A DNA stretch of 64,000 nt from Spirosoma sp. KUDC1026 (GTDB lineage Bacteria; Bacteroidota; Bacteroidia; Cytophagales; Spirosomataceae), in NCBI RefSeq assembly GCF_013375035.1, contig NZ_CP056032.1, positions 2,402,001-2,466,000 on the forward strand, given 5' to 3'. The notes beneath the pieces are model-generated. The model saw only the letters and a list, made by a program, of their open reading frames with translations. It was not told where the DNA came from and ran no database searches. The stretch's first letter is position 1, and each line of letters opens with the position of its first letter. The translations under genes and the position numbers were made by a program. Shown here piece by piece: positions 26,200-36,000 of this stretch.

Positions 26200-28713
26200 T
26201 TATTTCCATTCCTGAGCCCGGATCTGATCGCGCAGGGGTTCGAAAACGACGGTCGGATCTTTCTGCTCGGGGGCGTTGACGAAATGGGTAAAGCGTTTCC
26301 GCAGCTCGGGATTCTCGACGACTTCTTTCCACTCGCAGTGATACGTATCCACAACGAGCTGCATCTCCCGCTCCAGCTCATCGGCAATGCCCAGTACGTC
26401 GTCGACCACAACGGCTTTCAGATACGTCATGCCGCCGTCCATTTTATTGAGCCAGGTAGCTGTGCGGGTAAGCGGGTCGGCTGTGCGGACGTAGAACATC
26501 AGAAAACGGTCGAGGTATTTTACGCAGGTTTCCTTGTCCACGTCCGATGCCAGCAGCTGCGCATGCTGCGGTTTGGTGCCGCCGTTGCCGCATACGTACA
26601 CGTTCCAGCCTTTTTCGGTGGCAATAATGCCGAAGTCTTTGGTCTGCGCTTCGGCGCACTCCCGGGTGCAGCCCGACACCCCCGACTTTAGCTTGTGGGG
26701 CGACCGAAGTCCTTTGTACCGGTTTTCGAGTTCAATGGCGAACGTAACGGAATCCTGCACACCAAACCGGCACCAGGTTGTGCCGACGCAGCTTTTGACG
26801 GTACGTAGTGATTTACCATACGCGTGGCCGCTCTCGAAACCGGCGGCAATAAGCTCCTCCCAGATGCTGGGCAGATCACCCACGTGCGCACCGAACAGAT
26901 CGATCCGCTGACCGCCGGTGATTTTGGTATAAAGTCCGTATTTCTGCGCTACCTGCCCGATGACGATCAACTTCTCGGGCGAAATTTCGCCCCCGGCTAC
27001 GCGCGGCACAACGGAATACGTACCGCCCCGCTGGATGTTGGCCAGGAAGCGGTCATTCGAGTCCTGGATGGTCGCCCGATCTTTTTTCAGAATATTCTCA
27101 TTCCAGAGACTCGCCAGAATGGATGCTACGGCCGGTTTGCAGACTTCACAACCATCGTGTTTGCCAAACGTGTTCAGAACATCCGTATACGTTTTGAGGC
27201 CGTTCATTTTGACCAGATCCAGTAGTTCCTGCCGGGTGTAGTCGAAGTGCTCGCAGAGGACGTTACGCACGTAAATACCCTGTGCTTTCATCACCCCCTG
27301 GATCATATCTTTCACCATCGGCGTACAACCCCCACAACCCGTGCAGGCTTTGGTCGCCTTCTTGAGCGCGTCGACGGTCGTATGTTTGTTTTCGCCGATT
27401 TCGTGGCAGAGCATGGCTTTCGTAATGGCTTCGCAGGAGCAGATCAGCGCATCGTCGGGCAGGCTCATAACCCCGGCTTCTTCGCCACCGCGTGATCCCA
27501 AAATAACGTCTTCGGGGTCGGGCGGTAGAATCGTTTTATTCTTGCAGGTTTGGAGCAGCATGTTGTACTGCTCGGCGTCCCCCACCAGTATTCCGCCCAG
27601 CAGATGCCTGCCATCGGCACTGACATTGATACGTTTGTAAATACCCTTCGCCCTGTTTTCATATACCACAGTACGGCAGGTTGGTTCAGCCGCAAACGGA
27701 TCGCCGAAAGACGCTACGTCGGTACCGATCAGTTTCAGTTTGGTCGACATATCGAAGGGCTTGAATTCCTTCATTTCGCCTACGAGCTGCGCGGCCACTA
27801 CGTCGGCCATTTCGTAGCCGGGCGCTACCAGGCCGTAAATCATGTGGTGAACGACAGCACATTCGCCAATGGCGAAAATCGATGAATCCGACGTTTTGAG
27901 TTGATTATCGGTCAGGATACCCCCGCGCGGGTGCGTATCCAGCCCGGCGGCTTTGGCCAGCTCATCGCGCGGACGGATACCGGCCGAAATAACCAGCATG
28001 TCGACGTCCAGCCGCGTCCCATCGGCAAACTGCATTCCCGTGATGGCATCATCGCCTGTAATTTCCTGCGTGCTTTTCGAGAGGTGAATCGTAAGTCCCA
28101 GCGATTCCAGTTGCCGCTGCAGAATACCGGAGCCAGCATCATCAATCTGCCGGGGCATCAGACGGGGAGCAAATTCAACAACGTGCGCTTCTTCTAGCCC
28201 CAGGTCCAGCAGGGCTTTGGCGGCTTCCAGTCCCAATAGGCCACCACCCAGAACAGCACCCCGGCGGGCGGTGCGGGCATGGGTCTGGATCATATCGAGG
28301 TCTTCGATAGTCCGATAAACAAACACACCATCCTTTTCGACCCCGGCCATTGGCGGGACAAACGCCCCAGAACCGGTTGCCAGCACTAAATAATCGTACG
28401 GAACGACTGTACCATGGTGCGAGCGAACCGTCTTCTGGTCACGGTCAATAGCAATGACCGGATCGGTCAGATACAACTTGATTCCGTTGTCGTGATACCA
28501 CTGTTCGGGCGCCAGTGTCAGGGCATCGGCGGTCTTCCCCGCGAAGTAAGCACTCAGATGAACCCGGTCATAAGCTACCCGAGGCTCTTCGCCAAAAACT
28601 GTTATAGAAAATCGCCCGCCGGTTTTATCCCGGGCAATTAGTTTCTCACAGAATTTGTAGCCGACCATACCGTTGCCAATAACTACAACGCGTGTGCATG
28701 TCTTCGTCTGCAT
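26200..28713 (-). CDS. nirB: Nitrite reductase [NAD(P)H] large subunit NirB
   Basis: An 837-residue assimilatory nitrite reductase. The N-terminal FAD/NAD(P) domain starts VVVIGNGMVGYKF, with a second nucleotide site at AVLGGGLLGLEAAK. The BFD-like 2Fe-2S domain (LICSCEAITKAM ... ACTGCGGC) lies at about 420-470. The nitrite/sulfite reductase half-domains follow, with siroheme-4Fe-4S cysteines in CVGTTWC (near 641) and CTREC (near 681). Length and order match bacterial NirB. It reduces nitrite to ammonium with six electrons from NAD(P)H. It is the first gene of nirB-nirD and divergent from cobA, which makes its siroheme precursor. Confidence 0.96.
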   Translation of the reverse strand: MQTKTCTRVVVIGNGMVGYKFCEKLIARDKTGGRFSITVFGEEPRVAYDRVHLSAYFAGKTADALTLAPEQWYHDNGIKLYLTDPVIAIDRDQKTVRSHHGTVVPYDYLVLATGSGAFVPPMAGVEKDGVFVYRTIEDLDMIQTHARTARRGAVLGGGLLGLEAAKALLDLGLEEAHVVEFAPRLMPRQIDDAGSGILQRQLESLGLTIHLSKSTQEITGDDAITGMQFADGTRLDVDMLVISAGIRPRDELAKAAGLDTHPRGGILTDNQLKTSDSSIFAIGECAVVHHMIYGLVAPGYEMADVVAAQLVGEMKEFKPFDMSTKLKLIGTDVASFGDPFAAEPTCRTVVYENRAKGIYKRINVSADGRHLLGGILVGDAEQYNMLLQTCKNKTILPPDPEDVILGSRGGEEAGVMSLPDDALICSCEAITKAMLCHEIGENKHTTVDALKKATKACTGCGGCTPMVKDMIQGVMKAQGIYVRNVLCEHFDYTRQELLDLVKMNGLKTYTDVLNTFGKHDGCEVCKPAVASILASLWNENILKKDRATIQDSNDRFLANIQRGGTYSVVPRVAGGEISPEKLIVIGQVAQKYGLYTKITGGQRIDLFGAHVGDLPSIWEELIAAGFESGHAYGKSLRTVKSCVGTTWCRFGVQDSVTFAIELENRYKGLRSPHKLKSGVSGCTRECAEAQTKDFGIIATEKGWNVYVCGNGGTKPQHAQLLASDVDKETCVKYLDRFLMFYVRTADPLTRTATWLNKMDGGMTYLKAVVVDDVLGIADELEREMQLVVDTYHCEWKEVVENPELRKRFTHFVNAPEQKDPTVVFEPLRDQIRAQEWK

Positions 28714-28991
28714 AGTTATTTGTAACTATATTTTTGTGAAAAAAACTATTGTCACGTTGACTTTTTAGGGGATATAGCACTGTATTACACTTCTGGGGGC
28801 GTTCAAAATTAGAATGTGTTTTACGGAAATCCTATTTTTAAATTTGTAAAAATTATATTTGTCAGAATATTTTTTGCAAAATTAGTTGATTTGAAAAATT
28901 TTGTCTTTAGTTTTGACTCGTTATTAAAGATTGGTGATAGTTTACTACGTATAGTATAAAAATACTATTTAGCCTGTTAAGTGTTGTGTAT
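28714..28991. promoter_or_regulatory. Divergent nirB/cobA control region
   Basis: A 278-base AT-rich region between the divergent nirB and cobA genes. It must carry both promoters of the nitrate island. The inverted repeat ATAGTAT-AAAA-ATACTAT at 28951-28968 is the clearest operator candidate and lies 24 bases before the cobA ATG. TAnnTTTG-like -7 elements occur but none has a correctly spaced -33 TTTG, so I do not assign a promoter. Confidence 0.55.
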
Positions 28992-29756
28992 ATGAATAGA
29001 CAGCCAAAACTTACACTGGTAGGCGCCGGACCGGGCGATGGCGAGCTGATTACCGTAAAAGGAATCAGAGTGTTACAGCAAGCAGATGTTGTCTTATACG
29101 ACGATCTGGCGACCGCTACGCTGCTGGACTTCGCGCCCGAACAGGCCCTAAAGCTATACGTAGGTAAACGGGCGGGTAAGCCGTCGGCTTCGCAGGATGT
29201 AATCAATCAGATGATTGTTGACCTGGCCCGAACGCACGGTCACGTGATCCGGCTGAAAGGCGGGGATTCCTACGTCTTTGGCCGTGGCTACGAGGAGTGC
29301 AATTACGCCCGGCAGCACGGGATTCCCAGCGTCGTTATTCCGGGAGTATCGAGTTGTATCGCCGTACCGGCCTCGCAGGGGATACCGGTCACCTGCCGGG
29401 GTATCAGCGAAAGCTTCTGGGTCATTACCGGCACGACCCGGCACGGCGAACTGTCGGCAGACCTGCAACTGGCCGTTCAGTCGAATGCTACGGTTGTGGT
29501 GCTGATGGGTCTCAACAAGTTAGATGAATTATGCACCTTGTATACCCAGCACGGTCGGGGGGATTGGCCGATGGCGGTTGTACAAAACGGAACGCGTGCC
29601 GACGAGCGGTGCGTGGTAGGTCAGGTCTGGGAAATGCCCGATCTGGTGGCAGCGCAGCGCGTGGGGGCGCCTGCTGTGCTCATCATCGGAGAGGTTGTTA
29701 CGCTGCATCCCGACTATGTCGTAGCGTATGCGCGGAATCTGGCGCTGACCTGCTGA
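28992..29756 (+). CDS. cobA: Uroporphyrinogen-III C-methyltransferase
   Basis: A 254-residue SUMT from ATG at 28992. The SAM-dependent tetrapyrrole methylase fold shows LVGAGPGDGELITVKG at the N-terminus, VIRLKGGDSYVFGRG in the middle and GIPVTCRGISESFWVITG in the second half. It methylates uroporphyrinogen III twice to precorrin-2, the precursor of siroheme (and cobalamin). Placed divergently from nirB, its job here is most likely siroheme supply for nitrite reductase. The dehydrogenase/ferrochelatase part of a CysG-type fusion is absent, so that step must be encoded elsewhere. Confidence 0.94.
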   Translation: MNRQPKLTLVGAGPGDGELITVKGIRVLQQADVVLYDDLATATLLDFAPEQALKLYVGKRAGKPSASQDVINQMIVDLARTHGHVIRLKGGDSYVFGRGYEECNYARQHGIPSVVIPGVSSCIAVPASQGIPVTCRGISESFWVITGTTRHGELSADLQLAVQSNATVVVLMGLNKLDELCTLYTQHGRGDWPMAVVQNGTRADERCVVGQVWEMPDLVAAQRVGAPAVLIIGEVVTLHPDYVVAYARNLALTC

Positions 29757-29762
29757 TAAAAA

Positions 29763-29797
29763 AGCCGGTCCGGTGTGGGGGCACCTTTGGACCGGCT
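29763..29797 (+). terminator. Hairpin after cobA
   Basis: A 9-bp stem, AGCCGGTCC with GGACCGGCT, starting seven bases past the stop; the T content after it is weak. It may be an attenuating terminator inside the operon. Confidence 0.55.
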
Positions 29798-30018
29798 CAT
29801 TTGGGGTTGTCTATGCATCACATAAACGCATCAAAGAAAATGAAAAAAAGCACGTAATACAACCGGCTACCTTCTCCTGCCGGGGCGTTATCACCTGTCT
29901 CTACCCGGCCTGATCCTTCGCTGCTTCGTTCGGGCGCTCGCCCGTTGTTTACCCAAATCTGGGTATCCCTGTTCGTCTACTGCCTATCCTCAAACATCAC
30001 ACTACAGTAACGTACATA

Positions 30019-31566
30019 ATGAGACTACTTCTCGTGAAATCAGTGCTGCTTGGCGGGTTTTGCCTTGCCGTCAGCACCGACCTTTTTGCGCAATATTCGC
30101 TGGTTGGCCAGCTTCGTACGCGCACCGAACTGCGGGACGGCTTTGGTAACCTCGCTCCCAAAGGTAGCCCGGCCGCCTTTTTTACGTCGCAGCGGGCGCG
30201 GCTCACCTTCAATTACAAGTGGGACCGTATTACGTTCCAGACCGCCGTGCAGGACGTGCGTGTATGGGGGCAGGATGCCGCCACGATCAATAACGCCGAC
30301 GGGAACCGACTGATGGTGCACGAAGCCTGGGCTGACATCACGCTGGCCAACAGCGCCGACACGACCATTAAGTTCAAACCGGTGCAGAACCTGTCATTGA
30401 AAATTGGACGGCAGGAAATGGTTTACGATGATTCCCGCCTGATTGGTAACCTGGACTGGCTCCAGCAGGGCCGTCGGTTCGACGCAGCGCTTCTGAAAGC
30501 ACAGCATCATGGCTGGACCGTCGACTTGGGGGCTGGCTTCAACCAGAATTCCGATGCGTTTGGCGTGGTTGGTACGTATTACACGGCGGGCAACGTTCCG
30601 GCGTCTGGTCTGTCAACCCGGAACGTAACACTGGCGATTCCAACCGGTTTTGTCCCGACAAGCGGCAAAGGGGGAGTACCCATACTGGCAACGCCCCTCA
30701 GCACGAACGGCCAGAACCAGCAGTTCAAATCGTTTCAGTTGCTGTACCTGGCCCGGAAATTTGGTGGTACGAAATTCTCGGCGCTGGTTTTTAAGGACGA
30801 CTTTCAGAAATACCGGGGTGATTCGCTGGGCAACGCAACGCAGGGGTACGTATATGGGCGCCGTTATGACGTAGCGGGCGTGAACTCCCGCGTGACCTAC
30901 GGCGGTATGCTGACCGGGCTGCTGGGAAAAGAATCGTCCCGATTTGGTAAAGTGCAGTGGCAGGCGTTTGCCTATGGTCAGAGCGGTAAAGACCGGGATG
31001 GTCTGACTATTAAGAAAGCATACCACTACGGGGCCAGCTTCATGGTGCAGCGGGGGGCGCTGAGCGCCGGGCCGGGCTACGAAGTGCTGTCGGGTAACAA
31101 TGCCACGACGATTCAGAATGGGCAGACGAGCCGCTTTGATCCGCTTTATGGTACGCCCCACAAATTCTGGGGCTACATGGATTACTTCTACGCCGGAACG
31201 GGGTCGCCGGCCGGTGGGCTGAAAGACGCGTTCCTGAAATTCAAGTACACCGGCAGCCGGCTAACGACGGGGCTAGACGTTCACTATTTCGCCCTGGCTG
31301 CGCCAACCTACAACCGGATGGCTGATGTACCGGCTGGTACGCTGCTGGACTCAAAATTAGGTATGGAGTACGATTTCACCGCGACCTACGCGCTCAACAA
31401 ATTCACGGTTGTAGAATTTGGATACTCGGTGCTGAAAGGTACCAATAGTCTGGAATACAGCAAACAAAGTACTATGGACCAGAAGGATAAAACTGGTCAG
31501 TGGGCGTACCTGATGATCAACATCCGCCCGGATTTTTTCTATGTCAAACCAACGGCCAGCAAATGA
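30019..31566 (+). CDS. Alginate_export-type outer-membrane porin
   Basis: A 515-residue protein with a signal peptide (ending DLFAQ), then strand after strand of alternating polar/aromatic residues. The start (YSLVGQLRTRTELRDGFG, then SQRARLTFNYKWDRITFQTAVQDVRVWGQ) fits the alginate export family of beta-barrel porins. LKIGRQEMVYDDSRLIGNLDWLQQGRRFDAAL is its best-conserved stretch. Despite the family name, its place between cobA and narK suggests an outer-membrane channel for nitrate or nitrite. The function is inferred from context only. Confidence 0.85.
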   Translation: MRLLLVKSVLLGGFCLAVSTDLFAQYSLVGQLRTRTELRDGFGNLAPKGSPAAFFTSQRARLTFNYKWDRITFQTAVQDVRVWGQDAATINNADGNRLMVHEAWADITLANSADTTIKFKPVQNLSLKIGRQEMVYDDSRLIGNLDWLQQGRRFDAALLKAQHHGWTVDLGAGFNQNSDAFGVVGTYYTAGNVPASGLSTRNVTLAIPTGFVPTSGKGGVPILATPLSTNGQNQQFKSFQLLYLARKFGGTKFSALVFKDDFQKYRGDSLGNATQGYVYGRRYDVAGVNSRVTYGGMLTGLLGKESSRFGKVQWQAFAYGQSGKDRDGLTIKKAYHYGASFMVQRGALSAGPGYEVLSGNNATTIQNGQTSRFDPLYGTPHKFWGYMDYFYAGTGSPAGGLKDAFLKFKYTGSRLTTGLDVHYFALAAPTYNRMADVPAGTLLDSKLGMEYDFTATYALNKFTVVEFGYSVLKGTNSLEYSKQSTMDQKDKTGQWAYLMINIRPDFFYVKPTASK

Positions 31567-31650
31567 TTGTCTGCTCCCGCCGAGCAACCATAGCAACCAG
31601 CTTACGGCCTCTTTAAAAATTTTATACGCACCCATTTACCCGTACAGACC

Positions 31651-32946
31651 ATGATAACGAACCAACCGCTTGAATCACTCAATATCTTTAGTTTCCGCGG
31701 GGTACAGATGCGGACTTTTCACATCACGTGGCTTACCTTTTTCGTCTGCTTCTTCGGCTGGTTCGGGCTGGCTCCGCTGATGCCTGCCATCCGGGCCGAC
31801 CTGAATCTGACCAAACCACAGGTGGGAAACACCATTATCGCAGCCGTATCGGCTACAATTTTCGCCCGGCTGCTGGTCGGTAAACTATGCGATACGTGGG
31901 GGCCGCGCAAAACGTACACGGCGCTGCTCGTGCTGGGTTCCTTGCCGGTTATGCTGGTTGGGCTGGCGCATGACTACACGACGTTCCTGTTGTTTCGCCT
32001 GGCCATTGGCACGATCGGGGCCTCGTTCGTGATTACGCAGTTTCATACGTCGATGATGTTCGCGCCGAAGGTCAAAGGAACGGCCAATGCCGTAGCCGGG
32101 GGCTGGGGCAATCTGGGTGGGGGGATTACGCAACTCGCCATGCCCCTGATTATGGCCGCTATCGTTGGGTTCGGCTATACCAAGCCCGAAGCCTGGCGGC
32201 TGGCGATGGTCGTGCCAGGTGTCATGATGCTCATCATGGCGTTCCTGTACTACCGCTTCACTACCGACACGCCCAACGGCAACTACGAAAACATTGGTCA
32301 TGCGGCTGCTAAAGGCGAGTCCGTTAGTTTCTGGAAAGCCTGTGCCGATGTTCGGGTCTGGGCGCTGGCGCTGGCCTATGCCTGCTGCTTCGGGATGGAA
32401 ATTACGTTCGATGGTGTTGCGGCCCTCTATTTCTTTGACAACTTCAAGATGGAAGAAACCGAAGCAGGGTTCTGGGCCATGCTGTTCGGCTTCATGAACA
32501 TCTTTGCCCGGGCGCTGGGAGGAATTATTGCCGACCGCGTGGGTAGAAAATACGGGATGCGGGGCAAGGGCGTACTGCTGGCGGGAATGCTCCTGCTGGA
32601 AGGCATCGGCATCATGTTGTTCGCGCAGGCGGGTAATCTGCCGATGGCCATTCTGGCGATGATCACGTTCGCCCTGTTTCTGAAAATGTCGAATGGGAGC
32701 ACGTACGCCATTGTGCCGTTTGTCAACCCCAAAGCGGTCGGCATTATTTCGGGCGTGGTTGGCGCGGGGGGCAACCTGGGCGGTATGCTGATGGGCTTCC
32801 TGTTCAAATCGCAGTCGATTACCTACGGACAGGCTTTTCTCTATATCGGCTGCGCTGTCGCGGTGATCGGCCTGCTGCTGTTCCTGGTCAATTTCGGTAA
32901 ATCGGCTGTTACAGAGTCCACTAAGGCAGAATTGCAATTAAACTAA
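31651..32946 (+). CDS. Nitrate/nitrite transporter, NarK/NasA type MFS
   Basis: A 431-residue MFS protein with 12 predicted membrane segments. The nitrate-signature glycine stretches GGWGNLGGGITQ (TM5) and GAGGNLGGMLMG (TM11) are both present, as is the MFS loop GKLCDTWGPRKT. It imports nitrate (and may export nitrite) across the inner membrane. It lies directly upstream of the nitrate reductase gene, separated by a purine/pyrimidine hairpin. An alternative ATG at 31708 would shorten the N-terminus by 19 residues. Confidence 0.93.
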   Translation: MITNQPLESLNIFSFRGVQMRTFHITWLTFFVCFFGWFGLAPLMPAIRADLNLTKPQVGNTIIAAVSATIFARLLVGKLCDTWGPRKTYTALLVLGSLPVMLVGLAHDYTTFLLFRLAIGTIGASFVITQFHTSMMFAPKVKGTANAVAGGWGNLGGGITQLAMPLIMAAIVGFGYTKPEAWRLAMVVPGVMMLIMAFLYYRFTTDTPNGNYENIGHAAAKGESVSFWKACADVRVWALALAYACCFGMEITFDGVAALYFFDNFKMEETEAGFWAMLFGFMNIFARALGGIIADRVGRKYGMRGKGVLLAGMLLLEGIGIMLFAQAGNLPMAILAMITFALFLKMSNGSTYAIVPFVNPKAVGIISGVVGAGGNLGGMLMGFLFKSQSITYGQAFLYIGCAVAVIGLLLFLVNFGKSAVTESTKAELQLN

Positions 32947-33062
32947 GGAGGAAAGGGAGTAAGGAGGAGAGGGACGAAAGGGAGCTTAGCCAATAAGATT
33001 TTCTTTAACGGTAGCCTATCCCTTTCCTCCTTCCTCCCTCTTCTCCCTTTCCTCCTTTTTTC
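32945..33062. repeat. Word-repeat hairpin B: polypurine arm and polypyrimidine complement
   Basis: The left arm 32945-32983 (starting AAGGAGGAAAGGGAG) and the right arm about 33018-33058 are near-complementary along about 40 bases, with the outer 15 identical in complement. Each arm is built of tandem variants of AAGGAGGAAAGGGA. The arm begins at the last base pairs of the narK stop and ends three bases before the nitrate reductase ATG. Folding would occlude GGAGG-like sequences, and the element could weaken read-through or translation of the reductase. Confidence 0.8.
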
Positions 33063-33064
33063 CT

Positions 33065-36000
33065 ATGACTCATCAAACGACCTGTTGCTACTGTGGTGTT
33101 GGCTGTGGAATTGTAGTCAAACAGGAACCGAATGGGCAACTGACGCTGGAGGGCGATAAATCGCATCCGTCCAACCGGGGCATGCTCTGCTCGAAGGGCA
33201 TGAACCTGCATTACACCGTTATGGATCAGTCCGACCGGCTGTTGTACCCGCAGATGCGGCTCAACCGGTCGATGCCCATGCAGCGGGTCAGCTGGGATGC
33301 TGCGCTGGAACGAACGGCCGCCGTATTCCGGACACTGATTCAGAAATACGGGCCTGATTCTGTCGCGTTCTACGTATCAGGACAGTGCCTGACGGAGGAA
33401 TATTACCTGGTCAATAAGCTGATCAAAGGGTTTATCGGCTCGAACAACATCGACACCAACTCCCGGCTCTGCATGAGCTCGGCGGTGGTGGGCTATAAAC
33501 TGACGCTGGGAGAGGACTCGGTGCCGGTTTGCTACGACGATATTGAGGAAGCTGATCTGTTTTACGTACAGGGAGCCAATCCGGCCTGGTGTCACCCCAT
33601 TCTGTGGCGTCGGATCGAAGCGCACAAAGCGGCCAATCCACACGTAAAAATCATCTGCGTCGACCCGCGCCGGACAGATACCGCCCGCTCGTCGGATCTG
33701 CATTTGCCCATCCGCCCCGGCACCGACATCGTAATCAATAACGCCATTGGCCGGTTGCTGATTGAGAAAAACTACATCGACCACGATTTCATAACCGATC
33801 ATGCCGATGGCTTCATGGCATACCGGGAGCAGGTGATGCAACGTACCGTAGCCGAAGCCGCCGACCTCTGTGGCATCGACTCTCAGCAGATCGAACAAAC
33901 GGCCGATTGGATTGGTCGGTCGAACGGCTTTCTTTCCCTCTGGACGATGGGGATGAACCAGTCGTCGGTGGGCGTCAACAAGAATTTGTCGTTGATTAAC
34001 CTGCACCTGATTACGGGCCGAATTGGTACGCCCGGCAACGGCCCTTTTTCATTGACAGGCCAGCCCAACGCGATGGGTGGACGCGAGGTGGGTGGCCTGG
34101 CGAACGCATTACCCGCCCACCGCGACGTAACGAATGCAACGCACCGCGCCGAGGTAGAAGCTTTCTGGCAGGGGCCGGTCAGGATTGCCGCCAAACCCGG
34201 CCTGACCGCAACCGAGATGGTCGACGCGCTGGAAGACGGCCGACTCAAAGCCATCTGGATCATCAACACCAATCCGCTGGTGAGCATGCCCGACGTGAGC
34301 GCGGTCGAAAAGGCGTTGAAGAAAGCACGTTACGTTGTTGTGCAGGACGTATCGAACCGGGCCGATACAGTTCAGTTTGCCGATGTGGTTCTGCCCGCTG
34401 CTGCCTGGCTGGAGAAAGAAGGGACGATGACCAACGCTGAGCGCCGGATTGCGTACCTGCCCAAAGTGATGGACGGTCCCGGCGAGGTGTTGCCCGACGC
34501 GGAAATCATCTGGCGGTTTGCGCAAAAGATGGGCTTTGGCGAGTCGTTCAACTACGCCAGCGCGTCGGAGGTGTACCAGGAATACACTCGAATTACGGCG
34601 GGTACCAACGTGGACGTAACGGGTGTGAGTTACGAACTGCTGAAGCAAAAACGAACCATTCAGTGGCCGTTTACGGGGCCGGAAAGATGGGCCGGAGAAG
34701 AGGAACAAAGCGGTACATCAGCCGGGACGAAACGGCTGTTTACGGATCATCAGTTTTATACACCTAACAAACGGGCGCAGATCCACGCGGTGCCGGACGG
34801 CAATACGTCGGAGCAGACGGATGAAGATTTTCCGCTGGTGCTGACAACCGGCCGGATTCGGGATCAGTGGCACACGAGGACCAAAACGGGACGCGTGGCC
34901 AAGCTGAACCAGCACATTCCGCAACCTTATCTTCACCTTCACCCGGACAATGCCCGGTCGCGCGGTATCCAGGATGGGCAGTTGGTCGTGGTGCGAAGTC
35001 GCCGGGGAGAAGTTCGGGTTAAAGCGCAGCTCACCGACGACGTACGTCCCGGCCTGTGCTTTCTGCCCATGCACTGGGGTAAACAACTGACGGGCAGCAT
35101 GGCAACCGACGATCTGAACCGGACCAATAACCTGACCAATAAGCTGGTCGACCCGCGATCCAAAGAGCCGGACTTTAAATTTACGGCCGTTGAGGTATCG
35201 CTGTATCGTAAACCGATCGAGAAAATTGTGGTCATTGGCGCGGGGTCGGCGGGACTGGGTTTTATCAATACGTATCGGTCGTTACGTACTGATTCTGCCA
35301 CCGCGGAGGATGAAATTCACGTCTTTTCCAAAGAAATTTACCCGTTCTACAACCGAGTGATGCTGCCCGATTACATCAGCGGGTCGCAGTCGTGGGAGCA
35401 GTTGGTCAAGCTGCGCGAAGATCAGTTTGAGGCAGCCAACATCGTTGTTCACAAAGGAATCGGTATTAACCACATCGACCGGCAGGCCAAAATCGTGATT
35501 GATAGTAACGGTGTCGACCATCACTACGATAAACTGGTGCTGGCAACGGGAAGCCGGGCGTTTATGCCCCGGACCGTACCACGCCTGCCAGGAATCTTCA
35601 ACATGCGTTCGCGGCTGGATGCCGATTCGCTCCTGCCGTTTCTGGATCGGGAAGACCCCCACGCCGTGGTCGTTGGCGGTGGACTGCTGGGGCTGGAACT
35701 AGCGGCTTCCCTGCGGCAGGTCGGGGTGCGGGTAACGCTTATTCACCGGTCGGGCCGATTTATGGAGCGCCAGCTCGATACATTGGCCAGCGACCTGCTG
35801 TATCAGGAGCTGCTGGATCGTGGTGTTGACATCTACTTGAACGAGGAAATCCAGATGTTTAACGGGCAGGATCGGCTGGAGGGCGTACGACTCAAATCGG
35901 GGCGGAAGCTGGCCTGTCAGGTGGCGGTACTGGCGATTGGTACGACCCCCAACATTGATCTGGCGCGCGCGGCTGGCCTGGACTGCAGCCGGGGCGTTGT

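Noticed and set aside
28714..28950. Bacteroidetes-type promoter (TTTG with TAnnTTTG)
   Set aside because: TAnnTTTG-like elements occur on both strands, but none has a TTTG at the required 19-21 base spacing.
31885..32937. 350-residue minus-strand frame opposite narK
   Set aside because: Its composition (many Gln, His, Arg and Asn) is the antisense shadow of a membrane protein's codons; narK is certain.
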